Both the position numbers and the translations under genes were made by a program. This document shows, piece by piece, positions 36,714-45,624 of a DNA stretch of 64,000 nt. The DNA is from Blastocatellia bacterium. GTDB taxonomy: Bacteria; Acidobacteriota; Blastocatellia; Pyrinomonadales; Pyrinomonadaceae. The number at the start of each line of letters is the position of its first letter. The stretch's first letter is position 1. Below the pieces are notes generated by a model. It had not been told where the DNA came from. It was given only the letters and a program-made list of their open reading frames with translations, and searched no databases. The stretch covers positions 372,001 to 436,000 of the forward strand of contig PMSM01000014.1 in NCBI GenBank assembly GCA_003168335.1. The letters are read 5' to 3'.

Positions 36714-37695
36714 TTGTTTTTCTCGCTGGCTTCTGGCGCTTCTCGCGGGTGCGTACGACCTCGACCGAACAATGCGCCCGCGCCGCCACTGCGGCCGAAA
36801 CACTGCCCAGCACGAATCTCTCGAAGCGATTGCTGAAGCCCGTCGCGCCGACAAAGATGCTGTTGGCTCCCCACTTCTCTGCAACCTTTGGCAGCACATG
36901 TTTGGGATCGCCTTCCTCGATCACAGCCGTAGCGTGAAGGTTCGCAGACCTGATCAGTTTCGCCGCATCTTCCGCAAACTTTTGAATCCGTGCGCGATCC
37001 GTTTGGTTATTCGAATCTACCGATTCCGCTACCAGGGGAACCAGTTCACCGACCAACGTAGGCTGCAGCGGATCGTCCACCACCACGACCCGAGCCTGAC
37101 TTTGGGTCGGCCAATTGCGTTCAGCCACCGCCCGCACTGCCGCCAGTGATGCGGGCGATCCATCTACCCCAATGACGATGCGCACCGGGCTGCCGGGCTC
37201 TTCGACGCGCCCGCGAGCGATCCGCACTGAGCAACGCGCCTCGGTGACAACCCGCTGCGACACGCTTCCCAAAACAAAGCGGCCGAGGGCCGATCGGCCA
37301 TGCGAGCCCACCACGATCAGATCCGGTTTCCACTTGTCGGCTTTGAAAACCAATTCCCAGGCGGGCGAGCCATAGATGGCCTCTGTCTGCACTTTCCAAT
37401 GGGGAAAGGTCGACCTGACACGGGCCGCCCCACGTTCGGCGAGCGCCCTGGCCTCTTTGACGGCAAGCGATCCTTTCACATAAACCTTCTTTAGATCGGC
37501 GGGGACGTGCACACTCATCGCCTGCTGGACGATTTCATAGCTCGACACAGGTGGAGGTGGTAACCACACTTCCGTGATCGACATCACGATTGCTGAGGCG
37601 GTCTCTGGTAACCCGGCTTGCGCCAGATCATCGAGCGCGGCTTCCGCGCAATCCGATCCGTCATAAGCGATCAGGATTCTCATGTTCTTTTTCAT
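36703..37695 (-). CDS. Tandem universal stress protein (two Usp domains)
   Basis: 330 residues: two UspA-type domains (about 5-150 and 162-310). Each starts with a beta strand and Asp (ILIAYDGSD, IVIGVDGSP) and ends with the ATP-binding GxxG-(9)-GS pattern (VGSHGRSALGRFVLGS; the second, VGATGFSNRFERFVLGS, is also intact). A basic C-terminal tail follows. Such proteins support survival under starvation and low oxygen. ATG 37695 has GGAGG 5 nt upstream; a GTG at 37701 is also in frame. It overlaps the ABC ATPase gene. Confidence 0.88.
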   Translation of the reverse strand: MKKNMRILIAYDGSDCAEAALDDLAQAGLPETASAIVMSITEVWLPPPPVSSYEIVQQAMSVHVPADLKKVYVKGSLAVKEARALAERGAARVRSTFPHWKVQTEAIYGSPAWELVFKADKWKPDLIVVGSHGRSALGRFVLGSVSQRVVTEARCSVRIARGRVEEPGSPVRIVIGVDGSPASLAAVRAVAERNWPTQSQARVVVVDDPLQPTLVGELVPLVAESVDSNNQTDRARIQKFAEDAAKLIRSANLHATAVIEEGDPKHVLPKVAEKWGANSIFVGATGFSNRFERFVLGSVSAAVAARAHCSVEVVRTREKRQKPARKTNGN

Positions 37696-37921
37696 ACGCA
37701 CCTCCCTCGGGCTTGCGATTTGTCTGATCCAGATAACGGCAAGGAGCGTACCGCTGTCGGGCCCTTTTCTTTCTGACGTTCCGGTGTTTCGAATGCGAGA
37801 GATTGCGCAGGTTCTCGCGAGGCTGGGTAAGTTTGCTCAGCGAGAGCTGCCAAGGCTTCAACCCAGAGACCAAGCCAAGTGGACTCAAGGAGTCAAGAGC
37901 CTCATGGCCTGACTCGGCCTT

Positions 37922-38095
37922 CACTCCGTTAGGAGTGATATGTTTATAGTCCGGAGAGCCAACGAAGCATCAACTCCGTTCGGAGGAGCGGAATTCAACT
38001 AGAGCTTCATCACTCCAGAATCATTCCGCTCCTCCGAACGGAGCCGGTGGGGAGGTTGCTCTTCGATCTATAAACATGTCACCCCTGACGGGGTG
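37922..38095. repeat. Nested long inverted repeat, family D
   Basis: Outer arms 37922-37949 and 38068-38095 (28 bp, a few mismatches); perfect inner arms 37974-37994 and 38023-38043 (21 bp, CTCCGTTCGGAGGAGCGGAA-type). The outer arms also contain their own small palindromes. It lies upstream of the Usp gene within a 545-bp gap. Confidence 0.8.
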
Positions 38096-38170
38096 AAACC
38101 CGTTGACTCCTCCCGGACGAATGCCGTTGAAACAAAAAGCCCAAGCGGCGACAGCGCCTTGGTTAGGAGA

Positions 38171-38217
38171 TCCGTCTTCAGGCGGACCTTGCTTCTCATA
38201 ATTCCGCCTAAAGGCGG
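38171..38217. repeat. Small hairpin cluster
   Basis: CCGCC-TAAA-GGCGG at 38204-38217 and a longer GGCGGA/TCCGCC pairing (38181-38186 with 38203-38208). It is probably a further REP-like fragment just downstream of the minus-strand DUF5335 gene, where it could act as a weak terminator. Confidence 0.45.
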
Positions 38218-38240
38218 GACTCCGAACTATCCAAATCCCG

Positions 38241-38594
38241 TCAACCAGCGAGCATCGTTTGCGGTTCAAAACGCAGCAGGCTGGTTTCGCCCTCGCCGTT
38301 AACAATTTCCAGTGCTTCATCGCGACCGTCTAAGCCGAGCTTGGGCGTGATCTGATGAACATTCGCAACGACGTGCGTCAGATGGCGCGGCCCTGACACG
38401 TCGCCCAACATTATCTGGACGCGCGGCGTGCCGTCTTTTTGCTCGATGCTGATCCCGGTGAAGGGCAAGCCTCGCTCTTCCTCTTGCGCGCCGGCTTCAC
38501 CAAACACTTCCAACTTTGTCGGTCGTGATTGATTGCGTTTGGTGAACTCGTTGAAATAGTTGGCCCAATCAGCATGATCAAGTTTCTCGTTCAT
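38241..38594 (-). CDS. DUF5335 family protein, copy 2
   Basis: A 117-residue paralogue of the protein at 15683-16057: WANYFNEFTKRNQSRP start, a short acidic EEERGLPFTG segment and a C-terminal strand SLLRFEPQ. ATG 38594 is chosen, with AAAGGA 9 nt upstream; the in-frame ATG at 38603 has none at proper distance. It is followed upstream by the FMN-binding gene (91 bp away). Function unknown. Confidence 0.7.
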   Translation of the reverse strand: MNEKLDHADWANYFNEFTKRNQSRPTKLEVFGEAGAQEEERGLPFTGISIEQKDGTPRVQIMLGDVSGPRHLTHVVANVHQITPKLGLDGRDEALEIVNGEGETSLLRFEPQTMLAG

Positions 38595-38685
38595 AATCGA
38601 CATTCCTTTCTTACTGCTACTGCGTATTGAAGCTGGTCGTCAGTACGGTGGGCCGCCCAGCGAAGAATCTCCAGGCCCGAAATCT

Positions 38686-39105
38686 TCAATCTTCAGCCAC
38701 GCCCGTGACCTTATCGATGCGCAGACAAAAAACGACTACTTCCCACTTACCCTCACGGGCCAGTTGCGATTCTACGGGCGTGAGTTCGGGATAGCGCTCA
38801 AGGAGTTGGCGGAGGACCATCGTCCGCTTCTCAGCATCGTTGACCTCTTCATAGTCGCCAAAAGCGATAGCGCTCTGCCAGTGAAAGTCATTCTGGACTT
38901 GACCTACCTGCAGACATGCGCGCGGGTGATGACGAAGGGCGCTAATCTTTTTCCCCGGCAGCGAGTGGCTGTAGATTCGTCCGTCTTCAACCAGGTAGTT
39001 AATCGGCACGACGTAGGGCTCGTCGTGATCAATGCAGCCGAGATGGCCCATCCGGCCGGCCTTAATGACGACCCACGCCTCGTTTTCGTTCAGGGCTTTG
39101 GTCAC
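38686..39105 (-). CDS. FMN-binding split-barrel (pyridoxamine-phosphate-oxidase-like) protein, copy 2
   Basis: 139 residues. GRMGHLGCIDHDEPYVVPINYLV and the SALRHHPRACLQVGQV segment give the split-barrel flavin-binding layout; the C-terminus ends KWEVVVFCLRIDKVTGVAED. It starts with GTG behind GGAGG (9 nt). It is shorter than the 23115 copy by lacking the C-terminal extension. A -24/-12-like promoter lies directly upstream, which with the nearby NtrC-type activator suggests RpoN control. No substrate can be named. Confidence 0.72.
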   Translation of the reverse strand: MTKALNENEAWVVIKAGRMGHLGCIDHDEPYVVPINYLVEDGRIYSHSLPGKKISALRHHPRACLQVGQVQNDFHWQSAIAFGDYEEVNDAEKRTMVLRQLLERYPELTPVESQLAREGKWEVVVFCLRIDKVTGVAED

Positions 39106-39134
39106 GGCAAATCGCCTCCGTAGCCGTTACTAGC

Positions 39135-39149
39135 GCAATGCACGTGCCA
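39135..39149 (-). promoter_or_regulatory. Candidate sigma-54 (-24/-12) promoter
   Basis: On the minus strand TGGCAC-N5-TTGC (spacer GTGCA) matches the RpoN core exactly. A transcript would start near 39123, just before the GGAGG of the FMN-protein gene starting at 39105, so the leader would be very short. A search by eye found no other full match in the window. The NtrC-like activator gene at 40711 makes this plausible. Confidence 0.55.
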
Positions 39150-39326
39150 ATTGGAATTGTCGTGGAACTACGGGAGTGATGGATTGACTTGATAAAAACC
39201 TGTGGGCTTTCTCGCACTATCGTGAGCAACTTTCCGCAGAATTGGTGGCACAGGCTTCACCCCGTGATTCGCACGTTCCGATCACGGACTAACAGACTTC
39301 TGGTGAAGCAAAAGGGTCAACCCTTT

Positions 39327-39453
39327 GGAGTGCGCTGACCTGTCAGCGCTTTGGTCGGTCGCGACCTGTCGCGACCACGTCTTAGTTGGGTCCCTTCAAA
39401 GAATGCGGCGTCAAGCCGCCGCAGACCAAAGCGGCGACAGGTCGCCGCACTCC
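39327..39453. repeat. Palindromic intergenic repeat, family A copy 4
   Basis: Ends GGAGTGCGCTGACCTGTCAG and GCGACAGGTCGCCGCACTCC, with inner GGTCGCGACC and GGCGTCAAGCCGCC-type hairpins. It lies in the gap between the FMN-protein gene and the histidine-kinase gene. Confidence 0.8.
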
Positions 39454-39482
39454 AGGGAGTTGACCACTTAATCCAGAGTTCC

Positions 39483-40682
39483 CTAAAAGTCTGAGCCAGA
39501 TTTGGTCTGTGGATTTTCCAACGGCAGATGCATCGTGAAGGTCGACCCTTCGCCGACGGTCGACTTAGCTTCCACGCGGCCGCCGTGGGCGCGCACGATG
39601 CGGCGCACCGCGGGCAGACCGAGTCCGGTCCCTCCCTTTGTCGTAGTGAAGAACGGATGAAAGATGCGCGCCAGATCTTCTTCGCTAATGCCGGTGCCAG
39701 TGTCAGAGACTTCTATCACGGCTTCCTCGTCAAATTCGGCTTCGCTGTCGCTTTCGGTCCGCCGGATACTAATCGCGACCTTGCCTTCACCTTCGATGGC
39801 TTCGAGTGCGTTGATGATCAGATTCAACACCGCGTCTTCGACCTGCGCCGCGTCCGCCACGGGTTCTATGTCTTCGGCTGGCGGCTCGAACTCGATTTGC
39901 ACGCGATGACCGCGCGCTGCCGCACTAACGGCCTGCGATCGCGCGATGCCGACAGCTCGCCAGATCACTTCGGTGAGCGAGGTTCGGGCGGCGCTCAGGG
40001 CCCTGGGCCGCGCGCGATCCAGGAGTGCGCGCACCGTACCATCAATCCGTTCCACTTCGTGGCGAATGGCCTGTAGCGCTTCCGTTTCCGGGTCGCTCGC
40101 ATCGCGCCGCCTGATCAAAATGTCCACTGTGCCCTGGATCCCGGCCAGCGGATTTTTGATCTCATGCGCCAGACCGGCGGCCAACTCGCCCACGAACGAA
40201 AGCTGCGCGGCGCGCTGCAACTCGGTGGCCTGCTGTAGGATCTTTTCCTCGGCCTGTTTAAGTTTAGTAATCTCGTGGCGAATCGCTATGTACTGGTAAG
40301 GCTTTCCCTCAGCGTCGAGAAACGGAACGATCGTGGTATCGACCCAATACGTGCTGCCGTCTTTGGCGCGATTCTTAAGATCGCCCTTCCAAACCTTGCC
40401 GGCGGCGATCGTCGTCCAAAGATCGCGTATGAACTCTTTTGGGTGATGTCCGGAATTGATGAGGCGATGATCCTGCCCCAACAATTCATCACGCGAGTAT
40501 TGCGAGATGCGACAGAACTCGTCGTTCACATAATTGATTATGCCGCGCTGGTCGGTGATCGCCACGATCGTGGATTGATCGAGCGCAAACTTAATGTCGG
40601 CCAACTCTTTGAGAGTTTCCTGGAGCGCGAGATTAGAGCCCAGCAGGTCGTTCCCTTTCGAGGATGTGCTTTTCACCTTCAA
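39483..40682 (-). CDS. PAS-domain histidine kinase (NtrB-like)
   Basis: A 399-residue soluble kinase. A coiled segment (20-32), a PAS/PAC sensor domain (about 33-145), a HisKA domain with phospho-acceptor His173 in LAHEIKNPLAG, and HATPase (NLIINALEAIEG, DTGTGI, GGTGLGL). No membrane helix, so it senses a cytosolic signal; the PAS domain could bind haem or flavin, but no residue decides. It starts with TTG (GTG at 40676 is close). It lies 28 bp after the sigma-54 regulator gene and is surely its partner. Confidence 0.88.
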   Translation of the reverse strand: MKVKSTSSKGNDLLGSNLALQETLKELADIKFALDQSTIVAITDQRGIINYVNDEFCRISQYSRDELLGQDHRLINSGHHPKEFIRDLWTTIAAGKVWKGDLKNRAKDGSTYWVDTTIVPFLDAEGKPYQYIAIRHEITKLKQAEEKILQQATELQRAAQLSFVGELAAGLAHEIKNPLAGIQGTVDILIRRRDASDPETEALQAIRHEVERIDGTVRALLDRARPRALSAARTSLTEVIWRAVGIARSQAVSAAARGHRVQIEFEPPAEDIEPVADAAQVEDAVLNLIINALEAIEGEGKVAISIRRTESDSEAEFDEEAVIEVSDTGTGISEEDLARIFHPFFTTTKGGTGLGLPAVRRIVRAHGGRVEAKSTVGEGSTFTMHLPLENPQTKSGSDF

Positions 40683-40710
40683 CCTGGTGCGGAATTTCGG
40701 CTGGCGACCC

Positions 40711-42153
40711 TTAGGCCGTTTGGCCTTCCGCGACGTTGGCTTCCTCCAACTTCTTCAGCCGGTAGCGAAGTTGGTCTCGCGAGATGCCCAGTAATTCGGC
40801 GGCCCTGGTTTGATTTCCGCCGCTGCGGTCAATTGCCTGACGCACGAGCGACATCTCGACTTCCTCAAGCGAGGCGCCCGCCGGCGGCAAGCGAAACAGC
40901 TCGTGGGCGAACCCGTCGCCTTCGGAGATCGATTGGCTCGTCCCGGCAACTACGCCCCGCGGCACATACTTGGTCGTGATAACGTCGTCATCCTCCAGAA
41001 TCAACGCGCGTTCGATCACATTGCGCAACTCGCGCACGTTTCCCGGCCAATGATAGCGCCGGAACGCATCAGCCACGTCGTCCTCAATGCCCTGAACGGT
41101 CTTGCGCAGACGTTTGCCAAACGATGCGATGTAATGTTCAGCCAAAAGAATCACATCGTCACCACGCTCACGCAGGGACGGAATGTCGATCTGAATTACC
41201 GAAAGCCGGTAGTAAAGATCCAGCCGGAAGCGTCCCGCTTCGCTCTCTTTCCGTAAGTCACGATTTGAGGACGCGATGATGCGTGCGTCGAAAGGAATGT
41301 CCTTCAGCCCACCTACCCGCCGGAATGCGCCCTCTTCAAGCACGCGTAAGAGCTTTGCCTGCAGGCTCAGTTCCAGCTCGCCGATCTCATCAAGCAGGAG
41401 CGTGCCGCCTTCGGCCTGTTCGAACATTCCTTCTTTGCGAGCCTTGGCGTCGGTGAACGCGCCCTTTTCATACCCGAAGAGTTCGCTTTCGATCAGCGTG
41501 CCCGGAATTGCCGCACAGTTGATGGCGATGAACGGACCATCGGCGCGGTTAGATTGGTAGTGGATGGCCTTGGCCACCAGATCCTTGCCGGTGCCGGACT
41601 CGCCCTGCAGCAGGACCGACGAGACTTCGCTCTCCGCGACCTTGCGGGCCATGGCCAACATTTCGCGCATCGCCGGTGACTGTCCGAGGATCTGATCAAA
41701 GCTGAACTGCTGCGCGCGCTCGCGGCGAAACTGCGTCACTTCTTTACGCAGGCGACTGGCTTCGATGCCGTTGCGAATTGCGACATGGAGTTCTTCCAGG
41801 TTGATTGGCTTGCCGATAAAATCGTACGCGCCGCCGCGCAGCGCGGCGATTGTTTCGTCAACCAGCACGTTGGCGGTAATCATTATTACCACCGCGTCCG
41901 GCTGTCGATGACGGATCTTCCGCAGCACGTCAAGCCCCGAACCATCGGGCAAGTTAATGTCGAGCAGCACTGCAGAAGGTGGCTCGGCATCAAAGGCGGC
42001 CAGAGCGGCGTTGGCAGTTTCGGCCTCAGCCGGTTCATAGCCCCAACCTCGCAGCGCCTCACCCAGCGACCAACGAATCATCTTTTCGTCGTCGACGACG
42101 AGGATTTTGTGCTTTTGATTTTTCAGGGTGTACTTCTCGCTTTTCATCTCCAC
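40711..42153 (-). CDS. Sigma-54-dependent response regulator (NtrC-like)
   Basis: 480 residues: a receiver domain with Asp65 in LLDINLPDG, an AAA+ domain with Walker A GESGTGK (184-190), a GAFTDA loop (231-236, one change from GAFTGA) and Walker B LLLDEIG, and a C-terminal Fis-type helix-turn-helix ([22 protein letters not shown]). It activates RpoN promoters when phosphorylated by the neighbouring kinase. Start GTG 42153 or ATG 42147. It is the upstream gene of the two-component operon. A candidate -24/-12 promoter lies at 39135-39149. Confidence 0.92.
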   Translation of the reverse strand: MEMKSEKYTLKNQKHKILVVDDEKMIRWSLGEALRGWGYEPAEAETANAALAAFDAEPPSAVLLDINLPDGSGLDVLRKIRHRQPDAVVIMITANVLVDETIAALRGGAYDFIGKPINLEELHVAIRNGIEASRLRKEVTQFRRERAQQFSFDQILGQSPAMREMLAMARKVAESEVSSVLLQGESGTGKDLVAKAIHYQSNRADGPFIAINCAAIPGTLIESELFGYEKGAFTDAKARKEGMFEQAEGGTLLLDEIGELELSLQAKLLRVLEEGAFRRVGGLKDIPFDARIIASSNRDLRKESEAGRFRLDLYYRLSVIQIDIPSLRERGDDVILLAEHYIASFGKRLRKTVQGIEDDVADAFRRYHWPGNVRELRNVIERALILEDDDVITTKYVPRGVVAGTSQSISEGDGFAHELFRLPPAGASLEEVEMSLVRQAIDRSGGNQTRAAELLGISRDQLRYRLKKLEEANVAEGQTA

Positions 42154-42212
42154 CCAGCCCTCGATCTCAAGGTGACCAGATGATTATAGGTTACCGCGGA
42201 GTATCCAGAAAG

Positions 42213-42755
42213 CTACATCACCGGACGTTCGACTACCAGGTCGGGGTGCTCGTGGTAAAACGTCTGGGCGATATGGCAATTCCAGCACACGGGTTGATAA
42301 GTGGCCATCGCTTCGTTGATGGCCGAGATCGGAACTTCCGCCCATTCGACCGTGATGCCTTCCGGAGTAAACAACGCCGGCTTGTGATCGATCAAATCTG
42401 TCTCCTCAAACGACCGTTCGCAGAAAGCGCACTTCTTACCGCGGTACCACTTGGTAAGCACGCTGCGCACCAGACAGTCCTCCGGCGCAACGTCGAGTTG
42501 CAGCAGACACTCCTGACCACAGTCTTCCCTCAAGGGCCAGCGCCAGCAACTCTCCAGGCGAATATCGGTCTGCCCAACCAAAGATGTCAGCGCGGCGCGG
42601 CGCGTATCTACCTCGACCATCGCCTGCTTTCCTGTCTCAGGACAAACAATGACTCGCGAGCCCCCAAACTTTCTGCCGGCTCTCACGAAGTATCGAACGC
42701 CAAAGTAGATCGCCACGGCAACCAACACCGTGACGATTGTATATGCGACAGTCAT
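42213..42755 (-). CDS. Membrane-anchored protein with one CXXCH haem motif
   Basis: 180 residues. One N-terminal helix (about 4-25) anchors a domain with nine cysteines. CWNCH near the C-terminus is a c-type haem motif; CAFC earlier and C-x6-C pairs could bind a metal. I do not recognise the family. AAGGAGG precedes the ATG. It lies 26 bp downstream of the small Cys-rich gene at 42781-43149, so the two form a unit. A periplasmic single-haem redox or sensor protein fits; this is inference. Confidence 0.6.
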   Translation of the reverse strand: MTVAYTIVTVLVAVAIYFGVRYFVRAGRKFGGSRVIVCPETGKQAMVEVDTRRAALTSLVGQTDIRLESCWRWPLREDCGQECLLQLDVAPEDCLVRSVLTKWYRGKKCAFCERSFEETDLIDHKPALFTPEGITVEWAEVPISAINEAMATYQPVCWNCHIAQTFYHEHPDLVVERPVM

Positions 42756-42780
42756 GATTGCAGACCTCCTTCAAGCCGAT

Positions 42781-43149
42781 TTACAGCTTCTCAGCAGACC
42801 GTGCGGTCTCGAGCTCTTTAATCTTTGCGCGCATCCATTCTTTGAGAGATTCCTCGAGCTTTGCCTGGTTGTTCTCAAGACTTTCGACCGTATCGCCGGC
42901 GGCGTTAAGCGGAATGGCGTGGCAAGGAAGTTCTTCGCTGCGCTTATCGTCTGGAACGAAATCAATCAGATGGCAGTCAGAACAGGGATGGGCCTTCTCA
43001 GGTAGCGCGTAGTTGACACAGGACAGCGAATCGCGGAATGGGGAGGTAGCTTTCCAGGGCGTCCTGACTGAGCGCCCATAGCCGCCCTTCTCAATAAAGT
43101 CGAGTTCACTCTTAAGCAATTCGAGTATGTCGCGCTCATCTTTCGCCAT
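42781..43149 (-). CDS. Cys-rich small protein of unrecognised family, copy 1
   Basis: 122 residues, cytosolic-looking. It shares a strongly conserved core with the protein at 60998-61384: DILELLK.EL.FIEKGGYG, SVRTPW, DSLSC, a HPCxxC motif and an LPCH.IPL segment, then a charged helical tail. In this copy HPCSDCH happens to read as CXXCH; in the other it is CAECR, so haem binding is not the conserved function and a metal site (C...CxxC...CH) is more likely. ATG 43149 is chosen, GGAGG upstream. I do not know a named family. Confidence 0.65.
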   Translation of the reverse strand: MAKDERDILELLKSELDFIEKGGYGRSVRTPWKATSPFRDSLSCVNYALPEKAHPCSDCHLIDFVPDDKRSEELPCHAIPLNAAGDTVESLENNQAKLEESLKEWMRAKIKELETARSAEKL

Positions 43150-43386
43150 AGCTGCCTCCGGAGACATTCATCATCTGGACTCGGTCTTAGTCCCAGCGGA
43201 GCAAGGCTCATGCCGGGATTGCATGGCTGTTTTTCTCGCGAGACAGCGACGAAGCCGAAGCGCCCGTGGGTGAATTCACACAGTGCCGCGAGGTTTTCCG
43301 CATAAGTGCTCAGAGTACCAACTTCAGTTGGGCTTTTCCCCAATGGACAGAGACCCGACTGAAGCCGGTATTCCGAACGCGACCTA

Positions 43387-45342
43387 TCAGGCGCTTTGGG
43401 CCATGGTGAGGGTCTCAGCAGACTCGGTTGTCTCCCTGAGATGTTTCTGGAACAGACGGGCCGAAGCATCAAGAAAATCGTACGAGGTGACGATTCCTAC
43501 CAACTGATCGCCTTCGACGACCGGGAGACAGCCGACGCCGTGCTCGCGCATCATCTCTATCGCCTCCAGCGTCGGAGTTGAGGGTGAAATGGTGAAAGGC
43601 TTGGGCACCATGATCTCTTTCACGGTAATTACGCCGAGCTCCTTATCGCCGATCCTATTGATTAAGAGGTGAAGCAGGCCGCGATGAGTGACCAATCCAA
43701 CCAGGCGCCCGGCTTCATCTTCAACCGGCACATGTCTGATGTGCCTCCAGTCCATCACACTGGCGGCGAGATCGATTAGATCGTCGGGCTGGACCGTGAA
43801 CAGGTCCGTCGACATGAACTGGCCGACCGTTCGATAGCCCTGCTCCCAATCGTCCGGCTCTAAAGCTTTGATCAGCGGCCACCGATGAACGGGGTCTCCC
43901 TGCTTCTGGCCCGCCAACATCGCAGCCGTCAGCCTGCGCTGACTGATGTCCTTCGGCGCAACGTCTTGCATCACCTCGAGCGATTTCATGATCCAACGCG
44001 CGCCTGTCTGCCGGCTGCGCACGCGCTCTTCGATAATGCCGAGATACTTATCGACATCCGTGATACTCAGCCTCGCGTTGGTGAGTCCCTGGCGAGCCAG
44101 CGGCAGCAGGTGATCGAGGACCAGCGAAGATGCTGTGTGACTTCGCCCATCGATCCAGTTGAACTGGGCATCGAGTCCATGCCGTGCGGCGCGGAAGAAA
44201 TTTGATTTCGCATCGTCAAAGTTCATCCGCGCGGCGATGTCGCCGTACTCCTGCGGCAGCGACAACATCAGTCCGGCAAAGAACGCGGCGTTCGCTACCT
44301 CATCAACAATAGTTGGCCCGGCCGGCAAGGCCCTGTTCTCGATCCGCAGATGGGCGACGCCATCCTTAACTCCATAACAAGCGCGGTTCCAACGCCAGAC
44401 CGTGCCGTTGTGCATCCGCAGCGCCGAAAGCAGTGGGGTCTCGCCGCGTGCCAGGACCTGGAACGGATCTTCGTCCGGCTGTGTAATCATGATGGGCCGG
44501 AACCGCAAGATCTGATCATGGAAAAGCGCGATGATTGAATGCTCAAGCCAACTGTCGCCGAAACTAACCCGGGTTGGTTGGCTGCGAGCAAGCTGTGGGC
44601 GAGATCGAGCATCGGTGGAATGCTGGAACAATGCTACCCGTGTTTCCTGCCATAGCCGATGGCCAAACAAGACCGGAGAATTAACCGCAGCGGCCAGCAC
44701 CGGGGCGGTGATCGCCTGGGCCGTGTTGTAGTGCGAAACGAAGTCGCTGGCGTTCGATTGAAAATGCACCTGGAAACTTGTGTTGCACGATTCCATCATG
44801 ATGTTGTCGTGCGTAAGGTCCAGTTCATCCAGGCCTTTGATGTGAATCGTAAACGGTCCGCCGCGCAAACGAATTACTCCGCGATCCAACTCGCGGTAGC
44901 GGGGATCTGGCGTCAGGTTCTCCAGCGTAAGATCGGATTTCAGCAGCGTCGGCAAAATCCCCGAGAGCAGCACGTCAGCGCCGAACGCTCCGGCTTCCTT
45001 TCGTACCAGCGAAATAAGTTCGTTGAGCTCCTGCTCCATTTCACTGAGACACGCGCCCGTCAGGAGCAATGGGTTGAGATTGGCCTCGAGATTGAATCGG
45101 GCAATCTCAGTCGTGAGTCGGGGATCTTTGGTCTGCGCCAGAACTTCAAGTGAAAGCGGCGCCGGCCGTAGGTCGCGATCGATCAAAAACATTTCCTGCT
45201 CGGCGCCAATTCGCGTTACGCCGCTTTCGACGCCACCATGCTCGAGCATAAAAGCGAGCGCGCGCAGATCATCGAGCACCGCCTTCATAAAGGCTTGTGC
45301 CTTCTTCTGATCAACCTCCTGCTCGACGTTGTGGTCGCCCAT
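43387..45342 (-). CDS. Glutamate-cysteine-ligase-like / CBS-pair fusion protein
   Basis: 651 residues. The N-terminal 400 or so carry a GCS2-type glutamate-cysteine ligase fold ([19 protein letters not shown]-like segments, [25 protein letters not shown]). The C-terminal part (about 500-645) is a pair of CBS domains ([41 protein letters not shown]). CBS pairs bind adenine nucleotides and regulate linked enzymes, so peptide-bond formation may be gated by energy state. The true substrate is not certain. ATG start. It lies between the Cys-rich unit and the cytochrome locus. Confidence 0.8.
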   Translation of the reverse strand: MGDHNVEQEVDQKKAQAFMKAVLDDLRALAFMLEHGGVESGVTRIGAEQEMFLIDRDLRPAPLSLEVLAQTKDPRLTTEIARFNLEANLNPLLLTGACLSEMEQELNELISLVRKEAGAFGADVLLSGILPTLLKSDLTLENLTPDPRYRELDRGVIRLRGGPFTIHIKGLDELDLTHDNIMMESCNTSFQVHFQSNASDFVSHYNTAQAITAPVLAAAVNSPVLFGHRLWQETRVALFQHSTDARSRPQLARSQPTRVSFGDSWLEHSIIALFHDQILRFRPIMITQPDEDPFQVLARGETPLLSALRMHNGTVWRWNRACYGVKDGVAHLRIENRALPAGPTIVDEVANAAFFAGLMLSLPQEYGDIAARMNFDDAKSNFFRAARHGLDAQFNWIDGRSHTASSLVLDHLLPLARQGLTNARLSITDVDKYLGIIEERVRSRQTGARWIMKSLEVMQDVAPKDISQRRLTAAMLAGQKQGDPVHRWPLIKALEPDDWEQGYRTVGQFMSTDLFTVQPDDLIDLAASVMDWRHIRHVPVEDEAGRLVGLVTHRGLLHLLINRIGDKELGVITVKEIMVPKPFTISPSTPTLEAIEMMREHGVGCLPVVEGDQLVGIVTSYDFLDASARLFQKHLRETTESAETLTMAQSA

Positions 45343-45624
45343 AAGAAATCAGACACCGGCCTCTGCTCTTCCTGGGCCGGGGCGGGCTTGCATGTTCGTT
45401 GCTTGACGATCACTACGGCAATTTATATGCCGACTTGAGCCGGTTGTTTTAGGGCTTTCAGAAAACGGGTATGTCCCACTTCAGCGGCGGGGTTGGCTTG
45501 AGGGTTTTTGCTCAGCGTTGGGGAATCCTAACGAGTTAGCAGCCAAGAGCCATTCCTTACCGCCCAACCCCAGCCGGGCTGCCCGGCCGCGGACCCTGGA
45601 GTCGGGTTACTGCACCGATTTCGT

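Noticed and set aside
36714-36899. N-terminal extension of the ABC ATPase (62 codons)
   Set aside because: It overlaps the Usp gene in another frame, is Arg/Ser-rich, and the conserved ATPase begins after ATG 36713.
43255-43280. GGTGAATTCACAC as a Crp site upstream of the Cys-rich gene
   Set aside because: Half-sites are spaced by two bases, not six, so it does not fit the Crp/Fnr layout.
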